The position numbers and the translations under genes were made by a program. 64,000 nucleotides of DNA from Rikenellaceae bacterium (GTDB lineage Bacteria > Bacteroidota > Bacteroidia > Bacteroidales > Rikenellaceae): the NCBI GenBank assembly GCA_017936385.1, contig JAGBFQ010000033.1:1-64000 (forward strand), given 5' to 3'. Below are positions 53,701 to 61,391 of this stretch, piece by piece (positions within the stretch are counted from its first letter, which is position 1; every line of letters starts with the position of its first letter). The notes beneath the pieces were generated by a model. The model made no database searches. It worked only from the letters and a program-made list of their open reading frames with translations, and was not told the origin of the DNA.

Positions 53701-54292
53701 TGGTGATGGTGATAGTAGCCTCGCGGGGGTCGTAACCCTCATTAGCGGCAACGGTTACATTGATAACTTTCTCCTCAAGAGCACGAGTGTTCTCCTCGAT
53801 GGTCAGCCAATCGGCGCCGAGTTTAACCTCGTAAGCAACGTTGGTCGACAGGTTGATTGCGATGTTACCGCCTTCGGCGCCAACCTCGAATTTCGAGTCG
53901 CTACCCATAATCATTGCTTTCTTCTCGTCTTGAGTTACGGGGATGGTGATTTTCGAAACGGCAGCAGCGTACTCGCCAACAGCCTCTACGGTAATCTCAC
54001 CCTCACGAGGGTCATAGGTCTCGTTCTCCTCGATGCTCACCAGAACAACCGAGTTACCCTCACCCATATCGGGCATAATGTTAATCCACTCGGCATTGGC
54101 GGTTGCGGTCCACTCAATGTTCGAGGTGATGTTGAATTCAAGTTCTTCGGCACCTTCGGTAGCCACTTCAAATTCAGTTGCGTCAACGCTCAACTCCGGG
54201 GTCAGAGGAGTCTCATCCTCTTTGGGGTTGGGTTGGCAACCAGTAATACCCATTGCAAGGGTAGCAGCAAACAAGAATAAATATTTTTTCAT
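50774..54292 (-). CDS. surface lipoprotein: BACON, EF-hand, leucine-rich repeats and FISUMP-like domain
   Basis: A 1172-residue lipoprotein (lipobox MGITGC near residue 19, then QPNPKEDE, a surface-export-like signal). About three BACON-type domains occupy residues 30-305. A calcium-binding EF-hand loop (DANEDGDLQVSE, about 321-332) precedes some 13 leucine-rich repeats of about 21 residues (about 345-620; units like L.LNVAYNELTAIDLSNN). The C-terminal part (about 700-1165) is a FISUMP-like domain, with MMDRNIGAT, YYQWGRKDPF, YDPCPVGYRVPS and VRCFRE. It is the second gene of an operon, 23 bp after a secreted SGNH hydrolase, and has an unusually good Shine-Dalgarno. Probable ligand-binding surface protein. 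Confidence 0.82.
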   Translation of the reverse strand: MKKYLFLFAATLAMGITGCQPNPKEDETPLTPELSVDATEFEVATEGAEELEFNITSNIEWTATANAEWINIMPDMGEGNSVVLVSIEENETYDPREGEITVEAVGEYAAAVSKITIPVTQDEKKAMIMGSDSKFEVGAEGGNIAINLSTNVAYEVKLGADWLTIEENTRALEEKVINVTVAANEGYDPREATITITSELGSDVVKVTQAESRTVEVEAGEQELIPAEGGQVKVSVTQNMKYNVECTVDWISQAKGSRALETDELTFDVAANAGAAVRTGYIVISSEVQTDSIKVAQAGNSAATVEIPDSRLNRILRTAYDANEDGDLQVSELQAVTELSLEYQKSDFSWAIEPVSDLTGIEYMTNLEKLNISGASNKITTINLSNFTKLKELRANNSKLKEIDLSNNTELVYLDLAKTQIAAIDLSNNTKITNLQLSANKLTTLDVSALKELKVLNVAYNELTAIDLSNNTALEAVYVNGNKLTELNVSALAGLKRLNCEHNKLTALNVATNSQLTLLNCGRNALTELKVSGLANLTNLSLPYNATLTSIDLSGLAKLRYLQAHHTGLTSLSTTGCPELLQVNVDNCALTSVDLSANAKLRGLVIDNVGDYKQEEKVLTPTKDEAGNNALTTLNLGSNPDLRYLYAHLVPSLTTINLAETINTARMPWAFHKDEAAQWTGGYFDDSDPSYFPDGTEFVDLSANGTSNCYIVNQPGTAYKFKATVKGNGVTALTGESSVIEPTNATVLWMVANITDEKPNEDGGGWPGNLGNTNAKTHLVIYESVEYRDGYVRFATPEEMINGNVIVVARDDDNNVLWSWHLWVLNGYDAAASEHFVTASGLNVHMMDRNIGATASPDRMAAPTQNEWTQARGFYYQWGRKDPFMGSCKVVSGYAPKIVFFDKEGNEIVGYSQYGSSKLLNSINVQDIEGSKDVYTSVAYSVANPNTFIAGNGDGSYSWVTPNAASEEPGTTGEWGKLWGNQQAEGYSSWDKSGVKTMYDPCPVGYRVPSMGHFRFITSHGDNAGAYYNKMAEWKYNCVEKLFDEQGNALNATNNVAPFGLSFYIKGSKTASPDAVEGAQDYGVAPEDKTTAFFPATGCINWSYSDKTWGTCDVTAHTNCVNAGKFYGYSTLFMKAQRNGEFFNNTNSASYAEQQAKALPVRCFRENEEAAE

Positions 54293-54300
54293 AGTTCAGT

Positions 54301-54307
54301 TCCTCCT
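54301..54307 (-). promoter_or_regulatory. strong Shine-Dalgarno of the BACON-LRR lipoprotein
   Basis: AGGAGGA on the minus strand, 8 nt before the ATG at 54292. Most other genes in this window have no such sequence. Confidence 0.7.
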
Positions 54308-54315
54308 TGCGTTAA

Positions 54316-54954
54316 TTATTCTACATCTTCAGTTACCAACATAGGCTCAAGAACGGTCATAATCGACTGTTCCATCACGTCGTAGGTGTGAGCGGTGGGG
54401 TGGCAGTTGTCGTACGACCAACGCTCGTCAAATTTGCCGGTCTCGGTAAGGAACATCGAGTAGTAGTCTACCCACTCGTGACCGTTCTGAGCAGCGTACT
54501 CTTGGAGCAGGTTGTTCAGACGCGGAACGATGTTGGCGGGTTGTGTGCCACTATCGTCGAACCAATACGAGCTCGAGGGCATGGTGGTGGTCATAACCAC
54601 TTTGATGCCTGCTTCGGTAGCCATCTCTGCCATTTTGAAGATGTTGGCAGCGATTTGCTCAACGCTGACGAAAACGTCTTCGTTCTTAGCGATGTCGTTG
54701 GTGCCGGCGCCGATGACAACTACTTGAGGCGCTTGGTCAATTACGTCGCTTTTGAAGCGGACGAGCATGTTGCGTGTAGTTTGACCGTCGTAACCTTTGC
54801 AAACAAAGTTGTTGCGTGTAAAGAATGACGGTGCATTCGAACCCCAGAGTCGGGTAATGGAGTCACCCATAAACACGACACGCGGTCCGGCAACGAGTTG
54901 TGCCGAGCCCATACAGAGCATCAGACCCAACAAAGCCATTGCGATTTTTTTCAT
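54316..54954 (-). CDS. secreted SGNH/GDSL hydrolase
   Basis: A 212-residue exported esterase. The start at 54954 (MKKIAMALLG) gives a clean signal peptide ending near LVA-GP (residue 22); an in-frame ATG at 55023 adds 23 unlikely residues. Catalytic blocks: Ser32 in MGDSIT, Asn86 in GAGTNDI, Asp182 and His185 in DNCHPTAH. The body closely parallels the C-terminal SGNH domain of the protein at 33517-36699 (for example FF..NN, APQVVVI, KVV). It is the first gene of a two-gene operon with the BACON-LRR-FISUMP lipoprotein. Likely a periplasmic or secreted deacetylase/esterase. Confidence 0.86.
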   Translation of the reverse strand: MKKIAMALLGLMLCMGSAQLVAGPRVVFMGDSITRLWGSNAPSFFTRNNFVCKGYDGQTTRNMLVRFKSDVIDQAPQVVVIGAGTNDIAKNEDVFVSVEQIAANIFKMAEMATEAGIKVVMTTTMPSSSYWFDDSGTQPANIVPRLNNLLQEYAAQNGHEWVDYYSMFLTETGKFDERWSYDNCHPTAHTYDVMEQSIMTVLEPMLVTEDVE

Positions 54955-55020
54955 AAGTGTTTTGTTTTTAGTTAATAAAGGAATATTTGATTTGTTGCTT
55001 TTTAGCCACAGTCCATAACG

Positions 55021-55049
55021 CAAAGATAAATAAAATATTCACATTCCAA
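55021..55049 (-). promoter_or_regulatory. promoter of the SGNH-BACON operon
   Basis: On the minus strand, TTG (55047-55049), 18-nt spacer, TATCTTTG (55021-55028), leader about 60 nt. Confidence 0.72.
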
Positions 55050-55146
55050 ATACAATAAGCGGAAAAAAATAAAACTTCTGTGCGAATCCGTTCTCATGCG
55101 TATTGGATGAGCTGTGTTTTTGTAGGAAGGTTCGGGCTGTTGGCAC

Positions 55147-55180
55147 AAAAAAAGCGGCCGTCAATTTCTTGACAGCCGCT
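55147..55180 (-). terminator. intrinsic terminator of tRNA-Arg
   Basis: Twelve-bp stem with one mismatch (55153-55164 with 55169-55180), loop TTTC, followed on the minus strand by seven T. Confidence 0.85.
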
Positions 55181-55185
55181 TCGAG

Positions 55186-55259
55186 TGATTCCGACAGGAC
55201 TCAAACCTGTAACCTTCTGATCCGTAGTCAGATGCTCTATTCAATTAAGCTACGGAACC
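55186..55259 (-). tRNA. tRNA-Arg (ACG)
   Basis: A 74-nt tRNA: acceptor GGTTCCG with CGGAATC (one G-T pair), anticodon loop CTACGGA with ACG at 55223-55225, T-loop TTTGAGT type, no encoded CCA. It reads CGN codons after deamination of A34. Confidence 0.94.
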
Positions 55260-55274
55260 ATCGCATTTGCGGTG

Positions 55275-55304
55275 CAAATATACGCACTATTTTTGAATCT
55301 GCAA
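55275..55304 (-). promoter_or_regulatory. promoter of tRNA-Arg
   Basis: On the minus strand, TTG (55302-55304), 19-nt spacer, TATATTTG (55275-55282). Confidence 0.7.
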
Positions 55305-55369
55305 AGAAAAGCCGATTTTTTTTGCATTTTTTTTGGCCGAAACCCCTCCGAGGTAAGTCGGGTTTCTCC

Positions 55370-55759
55370 CTATGGGAGTATATCCTCTGGTGTGAGTGGG
55401 GTGTAGGGGCCGTCCTTGACCTCGAAAATCGACGATGGTTCAATGACCTCGACGGTGTGCCACGAACCACTCGGAATGTGGACTCCGAAACGTCCCTCCG
55501 AAGGGTTGAGCGGCAGACGTTCGATTTCGTTGCGCTCGGCATCGTAGAACACCACATCCATGCGTCCGCGCACCAGAATGTAGGTTTCGTCGGTGTGCTT
55601 GTGGCGGTGAATGGGAAGTTCGGTGCCGGGCAACAGCACGTTGAACAGACGCTGCGCCTTGGCATCGGGGGCGTGGTGAAGATTGTAGTTCATTCGCAGG
55701 CGCGGGCTTTCGGCGGCCTGTTCGGTTACTTTGTCCAGAAGTTCGTAGTCGAGAAGCAT
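55370..55759 (-). CDS. WbuC-family cupin metalloprotein
   Basis: A 129-residue cytosolic cupin. The WbuC-type N-terminus (ASPRLRMNYNLHHAPDAKAQRLFNVLLPGT-like, in shorter form AESPRLRMNYNLH then QRLFNVLLPG) leads into the cupin motif with metal-binding HRHKHTDETYILVRG near residues 51-65 and SGSWHTVEVIEP near residue 98. Such proteins lie in O-antigen or surface-glycan loci in other bacteria and may act on a sugar nucleotide. The start at 55759 matches the family length. The -7-like TATCTTTA at 55783-55790 could be its promoter. Confidence 0.82.
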   Translation of the reverse strand: MLLDYELLDKVTEQAAESPRLRMNYNLHHAPDAKAQRLFNVLLPGTELPIHRHKHTDETYILVRGRMDVVFYDAERNEIERLPLNPSEGRFGVHIPSGSWHTVEVIEPSSIFEVKDGPYTPLTPEDILP

Positions 55760-55825
55760 GACGGTGTGGGTATTTGTGACCGTAAAGATACAAAAAATGT
55801 GGAAACTGCCGTGTGGGTTGTGCTC

Positions 55826-55833
55826 TATTTTTG
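55826..55833 (+). promoter_or_regulatory. possible -7 element of the DUF6808-like gene
   Basis: TATTTTTG, 19 nt before the ATG at 55853; no TTG at the right distance upstream. Confidence 0.4.
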
Positions 55834-55852
55834 TGGTTTTAACACCGAAACC

Positions 55853-56401
55853 ATGAAAACGATTCACAAAATCACTCTTTGCACGGCCGTCTTGTCGGTT
55901 GTTTTTCTCTTGGGTGTCGTTGCGGGGCGAGGGGCTCGGGATGTCCGAGGTCGAACCATGCCACCCGATACCGTGGTGGTTTGTCGCACCGAAACGGTTA
56001 CCGTCACACGCCCCGTCGAACGTCTGCGAACCCTGGTTCGATATGACACGGTGTGGGTGCCTGCTGCTAATAATATTAAGGTATTGTCCGACTCCGTGGT
56101 CCGTTCCGCCGACTCCGTGCGGGTGGCAGTTCCCGTTCATAGGGTTCGCTATTCCGATGATTCGACATTTGTGGCTGTGGTTAGCGGTCACCGCGCCCGC
56201 TTGGATTCGCTGGTGTGGCTCAGACGTGAGAGCCAGACGACCCTTCGCGCCGCACCGTGCACCTCGTCGCCTCGTCGCGTGGTGGTTAGTGTCGGCCCTC
56301 AAGCGGGAGTCTATCGCACTCCTGCGGGGTGGCAACCGGGAGTTGGCGTAGGCATAAGTGTGGGTGTGACCCTGCGTCTTGGTCGCCGCGAAAGACGATA
56401 G
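55853..56401 (+). CDS. DUF6808-like membrane-anchored protein
   Basis: A 182-residue protein with one N-terminal membrane helix (about residues 6-25, ITLCTAVLSVVFLLGVVAG). A charged middle region is rich in Val, Arg and Asp, with a coiled or beta pattern. The C-terminal glycine-rich amphipathic strand pattern (VVVSVGPQAGVYR, then VGVGISVGVTLRLGRR) suggests a short outer-surface hairpin. It resembles DUF6808 proteins seen in Bacteroidetes phage and mobile regions; I recall this family only loosely. It is divergent from the cupin gene, and no phage structural genes are nearby. Confidence 0.55.
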   Translation: MKTIHKITLCTAVLSVVFLLGVVAGRGARDVRGRTMPPDTVVVCRTETVTVTRPVERLRTLVRYDTVWVPAANNIKVLSDSVVRSADSVRVAVPVHRVRYSDDSTFVAVVSGHRARLDSLVWLRRESQTTLRAAPCTSSPRRVVVSVGPQAGVYRTPAGWQPGVGVGISVGVTLRLGRRERR

Positions 56402-56484
56402 GGCCAGTAAAAAAAAGATGCGCCAAATGTTGTAAAATTCATTTTGTTTTTGTATCTTGCGAACAACACAAAAAGGGTATGCTT

Positions 56485-57078
56485 ATGAAACGGATTCTTG
56501 GTATATTGTATATTTCGTTGATTTCAGTTGGTCTAACATCTTGTTATGGATTTCTTGAGGCCATGGATGAAGCATTGGAAGATAGTATCTCTGAAAATAT
56601 TAATAAACCTTATCGTATAAAGTTTGTTGGTTATTTGAAATTTACCAACAAATCAAGTCAAAGTATACGTGTTCGTAAAACCTATGAGGCTGTTTTGCCC
56701 GACCCGAATCCAGAAGCTGGCAACTATACCGTTATGTTCGCTAATTCTTATGAAATGTATCATAGCTTTATGGAATCGACTGAGTTGCGGCGGTTAAAGC
56801 CCAGTGATATAATCAAAAAGAATAAGTATGCTTTGTTTCCCGAGTTACCTCATTATTACTATCACTTTTACAGTTATGTTCCGGACAAAAATGCTTATCA
56901 ACCTCCTTTGACGGTGTGGGCTCCCGACGACAATAAAAAACTATCTATTTACAATAAAGAAAATTGGGATTTGGAGGTTCTTCGAGATACGATATATCAA
57001 GTTGATGGATATAATTATGGAGAATTTACATTCTCTTACACCTACACTCTGACCGACGAGGCTTTAAATGAGAAGTAG
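56485..57078 (+). CDS. AT-rich hypothetical lipoprotein
   Basis: A 197-residue predicted lipoprotein (lipobox VGLTSC, Cys near residue 18) starting at ATG 56485; an ATG two codons earlier (56479) is also possible. The rest is polar with many Tyr (YYYHFYSY near residue 125), no known domain. Codon use is strikingly AT-rich (TAT, AAA, ATT, GTT), unlike every neighbour, which points to recent acquisition. A strong terminator follows. The upstream TATCTTGC is a poor promoter match. Function unknown. Confidence 0.7.
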   Translation: MKRILGILYISLISVGLTSCYGFLEAMDEALEDSISENINKPYRIKFVGYLKFTNKSSQSIRVRKTYEAVLPDPNPEAGNYTVMFANSYEMYHSFMESTELRRLKPSDIIKKNKYALFPELPHYYYHFYSYVPDKNAYQPPLTVWAPDDNKKLSIYNKENWDLEVLRDTIYQVDGYNYGEFTFSYTYTLTDEALNEK

Positions 57079-57103
57079 CCCTCGGTCGAGGTGAGTGGAT
57101 TTT

Positions 57104-57140
57104 CGCGGTGTTGCCCGAGGGCGATACCGCGATTTTTTTT
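57104..57140 (+). terminator. intrinsic terminator after the AT-rich gene
   Basis: A stem of up to 13 bp (57104-57116 with 57119-57131, including G-T pairs), followed by eight T (57133-57140). Confidence 0.85.
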
Positions 57141-57173
57141 GCGCGCACGCGAACACCGTACACCAAAAATGTA

Positions 57174-57181
57174 TATATTTG
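57174..57181 (+). promoter_or_regulatory. -7 element of ddh
   Basis: TATATTTG, 31 nt before the ATG; no TTG at the usual spacing. Confidence 0.5.
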
Positions 57182-57212
57182 CACGGAAATAGTATTCAAC
57201 AACACTTACATT

Positions 57213-58109
57213 ATGAACAAAATTAAAGCTGCCGTCGTTGGTTACGGCAATATCGGAAAATATGTGGTCGAGGCGCTGGAGGCTGCTCCCGATTTCGAAA
57301 TCGCAGGAATCGTGCGACGTGCAACCTCTGTGGCCGAGGCTGGACTCTCGAAATATCCCGTCGTGAGCTCGCTCGAACAACTGCCCAAGGTCGATGTGGC
57401 TATACTTTGCACACCTTCGCGATTGGTCGAGCAGAGCGCAGTAAAAGCACTCGAACTCGGAATCTCGACTGTCGACAGCTTCGACATCCACACGGGTATC
57501 GCCGACATGCGTGCCCGACTCGACCAAGTGGCTCGCAAGCACAATGCGGCGTCAATCATCTCGGCCGGCTGGGACCCCGGAAGTGACTCGGTGGTGCGTG
57601 CTCTGATGGAGGTGTGTGCCCCCAAGGGTATCACCTACACCAATTTTGGCCCGGGCATGAGTATGGGACACACCGTAGCCGTGAAGGCCATCGAGGGTGT
57701 CAAAGCCGCTCTGTCGATGACCATTCCGTTGGGTACGGGAATTCACCGTCGTATGGTTTACATCGAGTTGGAGGAGGGTTACGACTTCGAGCAAGTGGCT
57801 GCCGCAATCAAGAGTGACGCCTACTTTGTGCATGACGAGACGCATGTCACTCGCGTCGACAGCGTGGATGCTCTGCTGGATATGGGACATGGTGTGAATA
57901 TGGTTCGCAAGGGTGTGTCGGGTCAGACGCAGAACCAGCGTTTCGAGTTCAATATGAGCATTGACAATCCCGGATTGACCAGCCAAATTTTGGTTGGTGC
58001 TGCGCGTGCCGTGGTTCGTCAGCGTCCCGGAGCCTACACCATGATTGAGGTGCCGCTGATTGACTTTTTGCTCGGCGACCGCGACCAACTTATCCGTCGT
58101 CTGGTATAA
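57213..58109 (+). CDS. ddh: meso-diaminopimelate dehydrogenase
   Basis: A 298-residue NADPH enzyme that makes meso-diaminopimelate from tetrahydrodipicolinate in one step, for lysine and peptidoglycan. Rossmann motif VVGYGNIGKYV (residues 8-18), SRL near residue 70, DSFDIH near 90, the substrate region SAGWDPGSDSV near 120-130 and GPGMSMGHTVAVKAI near 148-162 are diagnostic. The start at 57213 places the Rossmann strand at residue 5. Monocistronic with a strong bidirectional terminator. The ddh route is found in only some bacteria, including many Bacteroidetes. Confidence 0.93.
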   Translation: MNKIKAAVVGYGNIGKYVVEALEAAPDFEIAGIVRRATSVAEAGLSKYPVVSSLEQLPKVDVAILCTPSRLVEQSAVKALELGISTVDSFDIHTGIADMRARLDQVARKHNAASIISAGWDPGSDSVVRALMEVCAPKGITYTNFGPGMSMGHTVAVKAIEGVKAALSMTIPLGTGIHRRMVYIELEEGYDFEQVAAAIKSDAYFVHDETHVTRVDSVDALLDMGHGVNMVRKGVSGQTQNQRFEFNMSIDNPGLTSQILVGAARAVVRQRPGAYTMIEVPLIDFLLGDRDQLIRRLV

Positions 58110-58132
58110 CCCTTTGTTATACAACTTCCTAC

Positions 58133-58179
58133 AAAAAAAGAGCGTGTTCCAAAGACTTGTTGGACACGCTCCTTTTTTT
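58133..58179. terminator. bidirectional terminator between ddh and pepT
   Basis: A7, GAGCGTGT-TCCAA, loop, TTGGA-ACACGCTC, T7. The hairpin and the TTGTTATACAACTTCC to its left closely match 3926-3984. Confidence 0.9.
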
Positions 58180-58195
58180 GATTCACACAACTCTC

Positions 58196-59413
58196 CTATT
58201 CGGCCCAGAGTTTGGCAAGGTTCAGAATGGTTTGCATCGCACGGTGCATGGTGTCGAGCGAGCAGTATTCGTACTTGCCGTGGAAGTTCATGCCGCCCGT
58301 AAAAAGGTTGGGGCAGGGCAGGCCCATGTACGACAGACGCGAACCATCCGTTCCGCCACGAATCGGGCGCACGATGGGTTTAACACCCGCCTGAGTCATT
58401 GCTTCGAAAGCCTTGTCAATCACCTCGGGGTGCGGCTCGACCATTTCGCGCATATTATAATATTGGTCGCGCAGAGTGAGCGTAACGACACCTTCGCCAT
58501 ATTTGGCATTGAGGTAGTCGGCAACACGGGTCAGGTACTCCTTGCGGGATTCGAACTTTGTGCGGTCGTGGTCGCGCACGATGTAGTCGGCCGTAGCAGC
58601 CTCGACACCGCCGCCCATGCCCACCAAGTGGTAGAATCCCTCATAGCCTTCGGTGTGCTCGGGGCGTTCGGCAGGGGGCAGCATTTGGGCTATTTCGCAA
58701 GCCACTAGCAGCGCGTTAATCATCTTATCTTTGGCATATCCGGGGTGGATATTCTTACCTTGAATGGCGAATTTGGCACTCGCAGCGTTGAAGTTCTCGT
58801 ACTCCAACTCGCCCTCCATACCTCCGTCAATGGTATAGGCATATTTGGCTCCGAAGCGCTCGACGTCAAAGAAATCCACGCCACGTCCCACCTCCTCGTC
58901 GGGGGTGAATCCCACGCGGATGCGGCCGTGTTCCCACTCGGGGTGAGCTACAAGCCACTCCATGGCGGTCATAATCTCGGCCACGCCTGCCTTGTCGTCG
59001 GCACCCAGCAGCGAAGTTCCGTCCGTGTGGATAAGGGTGTGCCCCTTGAAGAACTCCAATTCGGGGAAGTCGGCAACACGCATGGTGAGCGAATCGTTCA
59101 GGCGGATGTCACCACCGTCGTAGTTCTCCAGCATTTGAGGGTGGATGTTTGCGCCGTTCATGTCGGGCGAGGTGTCGACGTGGGCGATGAAACCGATTGT
59201 GGGTACGCTCTCCTTGCCGGGCGTTGCGGGCAGGGTTGCAAACACATAACCGTTAGCATCCATTTCGACCTCGGTGAGTCCTATTTCGGCGAGTTCGTCG
59301 GCCAATGCGCGGAGCAGAACGAGCTGCTTGGCTGTCGAGGGGAAACTCTCGCTCGACTCGTCCGACTGCGTATCATACGCAACGTATTTCAGAAATCTCT
59401 CTTTCAGTTCCAT
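58196..59413 (-). CDS. pepT: peptidase T (tripeptide aminopeptidase)
   Basis: A 405-residue dinuclear zinc M20-family peptidase that removes N-terminal residues from tripeptides. Zinc and catalytic residues are visible: HVDTSP (His, Asp) near residue 79, GADDKAG near residue 140, FTPDEEVGRG (catalytic Glu and Glu ligand) near 173, a later Asp ligand in TIDGG, and the C-terminal His in GGMNFHGKYE near 380. The start at 59413 (MELKERFL) is preferred over 59419. It lies 22 bp after the peptide transporter gene, so uptake and hydrolysis are co-expressed. Confidence 0.93.
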   Translation of the reverse strand: MELKERFLKYVAYDTQSDESSESFPSTAKQLVLLRALADELAEIGLTEVEMDANGYVFATLPATPGKESVPTIGFIAHVDTSPDMNGANIHPQMLENYDGGDIRLNDSLTMRVADFPELEFFKGHTLIHTDGTSLLGADDKAGVAEIMTAMEWLVAHPEWEHGRIRVGFTPDEEVGRGVDFFDVERFGAKYAYTIDGGMEGELEYENFNAASAKFAIQGKNIHPGYAKDKMINALLVACEIAQMLPPAERPEHTEGYEGFYHLVGMGGGVEAATADYIVRDHDRTKFESRKEYLTRVADYLNAKYGEGVVTLTLRDQYYNMREMVEPHPEVIDKAFEAMTQAGVKPIVRPIRGGTDGSRLSYMGLPCPNLFTGGMNFHGKYEYCSLDTMHRAMQTILNLAKLWAE

Positions 59414-59435
59414 AAACATTCTGTCTTAAGGGTTA

Positions 59436-61379
59436 TTACTCCTCTTTTTTGGCACGCAGCGAGTCCCATGCGAAGTAGCAAATCAACAGAACGTAGGCGC
59501 CGATTGCGGCCCATTGTGCGCCATTCGATGCGGCCCATTCGCCCAAGTACCAATCTACGCCTGCAAACTTCAGAATTGCACTGACAACACCCATCAGGGC
59601 GCCACCTGCGATGAATCCCGATGCAATCAGTGTGCCGCGGTCTTTGCGTGCCTTGTTAAGTGCCTCGTCCTTCGAGCGGCCCGACACAAACCACGAAATC
59701 ACACCACCCACCAACAACGGAAGGTTAAGGCTCAACGGGATGAACATACCCAGCGAGAAGGCTAGTGCGGGGATGCCAATCATGGTCAGAATCAGAGCCA
59801 GCACAGCACCTGCGATGTAGAGTATCCACGGAGTTTCGCCACCCGACATCAGAGGTTCAATCACAGCGGCCATAGCATTGGCTTGGGGGGCAACAAGTGC
59901 GCCCTCGCCCACAAAACCATAGGTCTTGTTGAGGATGATAATCACGCCTGCCACGGTTGCGGCCGAGATGATGGTTCCGAGGAACTTCCAACCCTCTTGT
60001 TTGGCGGGGGTTGTACCAATCCAATATCCGATTTTGAGGTCGGTGATAAAACCGCCAGCCATCGACAGCGCGGTACAAACCACACCTCCGATAATCATTG
60101 CGGCAGTCATACCCTCGCGGCCTTGCAGACCTGCGCTCAACAGCACAATCGAACTCAAAATCAGAGTCATCAGAGTCATTCCGGACACGGGGTTCGAGCC
60201 TACGATTGCGATTGCGTTGGCAGCCACGGTGGTGAACAGGAACGCAATAACAAACACAATCAGCAGGGCGATAATCGAAAACCACCAATTATGCAGTACA
60301 CCGAATTGGAAGAACACAATCAGAGCTACCAGCACGCCAATCAGAATAGCCAACACCGTGCGCATGGTGATGTCGCGTTGCGTGCGTTCAACCTTCTCGG
60401 TCGAGCCACCTTTGCCACCCAACTCCTTAACAGCTACGCCCAGCGCGTTTTTGATAACACCCGCCGAGCGGATGATACCGATAACACCCGCCATTGCGAT
60501 ACCGCCGATACCTAGCGGACGACCATAAGCGAAGAAAATCTCCTCGGCACTCATGGCGGCGGCAGCCGAGCCCTCAATCGAACCGATGAGCGGCACAATC
60601 ACGAACCACACCAACAGCGAACCTGCGCAAATCAGAGCCGAGTATTTGAGTCCCACGATATAACCCAGACCCAGCACTGCGGCGCCCGTATTGATACTGC
60701 ACACGGCCTTAAACTTATCGGCCAGAGCCACGCCCCAGCCTGCAATGCGTGTCGAAACGGTTTCGGCCCACAGACCGAAAGTTCCAATGATAAAGTCATA
60801 CAATCCTCCGACGAGTCCGCTGACAGCCAGCAATTTAGCTTGTGAGCCATCCTTTTCGCCCGACACCAACACCTCGGTGGTTGCCGTACCCTCGGGGAAG
60901 GGGTATTTGCCGTGCATATCCTTGACGAAGTATTTGCGGAAGGGGATGATGAGCAGGATTCCGAGCATGCCGCCAAACAGCGAACTGAGGAACACTTGAT
61001 AGAATTGCGCCTCCAAGCCCAAAATGTAGAGCGCGGGCAGAGTGAAGATGGCGCCTGCCACAATCACACCCGACGATGCACCGATACTTTGAATAATCAC
61101 GTTTTGTCCAAGCATATTCTTCTTGCCCGTCATCGTGCCAATGCCCACGGCGAGGATTGCGATGGGGATTGCGGCCTCGAACACCTGGCCGACCTTCAGA
61201 CCGAGGTAGGCTGCGGCGGCCGAGAAGATGATGGCCATCACGATACCCATCGTTACAGAGTAGGGGGTAACCTCTTTGGGTTGCGACTTGGCGTCGAGCA
61301 GGGGGGTGTACTCCTCACCGGGAGCCAGCTCGCGGTAGGCGTTTTCGGGAAGTGAACTTTTGTTGTTATTGATTTCCAT
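59436..61379 (-). CDS. OPT-family oligopeptide transporter
   Basis: A 647-residue inner-membrane protein with about 14-16 hydrophobic helices. The N-terminal TPYSVTMGIVMAIIFSAAAA and GLKVGQVFEAAIP near residues 37-80, NMLGQNVIIQSIGASSG and PFPEGTATTEVLVSGE near residues 107-175 are typical of prokaryotic OPT (EspB/PTR2-unrelated) carriers of small peptides, driven by protons. It lies between purM (12 bp upstream) and pepT (22 bp downstream) in one operon. A direct role in peptide uptake fits the downstream tripeptidase. Confidence 0.9.
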   Translation of the reverse strand: MEINNNKSSLPENAYRELAPGEEYTPLLDAKSQPKEVTPYSVTMGIVMAIIFSAAAAYLGLKVGQVFEAAIPIAILAVGIGTMTGKKNMLGQNVIIQSIGASSGVIVAGAIFTLPALYILGLEAQFYQVFLSSLFGGMLGILLIIPFRKYFVKDMHGKYPFPEGTATTEVLVSGEKDGSQAKLLAVSGLVGGLYDFIIGTFGLWAETVSTRIAGWGVALADKFKAVCSINTGAAVLGLGYIVGLKYSALICAGSLLVWFVIVPLIGSIEGSAAAAMSAEEIFFAYGRPLGIGGIAMAGVIGIIRSAGVIKNALGVAVKELGGKGGSTEKVERTQRDITMRTVLAILIGVLVALIVFFQFGVLHNWWFSIIALLIVFVIAFLFTTVAANAIAIVGSNPVSGMTLMTLILSSIVLLSAGLQGREGMTAAMIIGGVVCTALSMAGGFITDLKIGYWIGTTPAKQEGWKFLGTIISAATVAGVIIILNKTYGFVGEGALVAPQANAMAAVIEPLMSGGETPWILYIAGAVLALILTMIGIPALAFSLGMFIPLSLNLPLLVGGVISWFVSGRSKDEALNKARKDRGTLIASGFIAGGALMGVVSAILKFAGVDWYLGEWAASNGAQWAAIGAYVLLICYFAWDSLRAKKEE

Positions 61380-61391
61380 AAGCGGTTCTTA

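Noticed and set aside
51344-54280. A 978-codon plus-strand frame opposite the BACON-LRR lipoprotein gene
   Set aside because: Shadow of a repeat-rich gene. The LRR and BACON periodicity belongs to the minus strand, which has the signal peptide, promoter and Shine-Dalgarno.
55853-57078. A prophage remnant
   Set aside because: Only one DUF6808-like gene hints at this. No integrase, capsid, terminase or tail gene is present.
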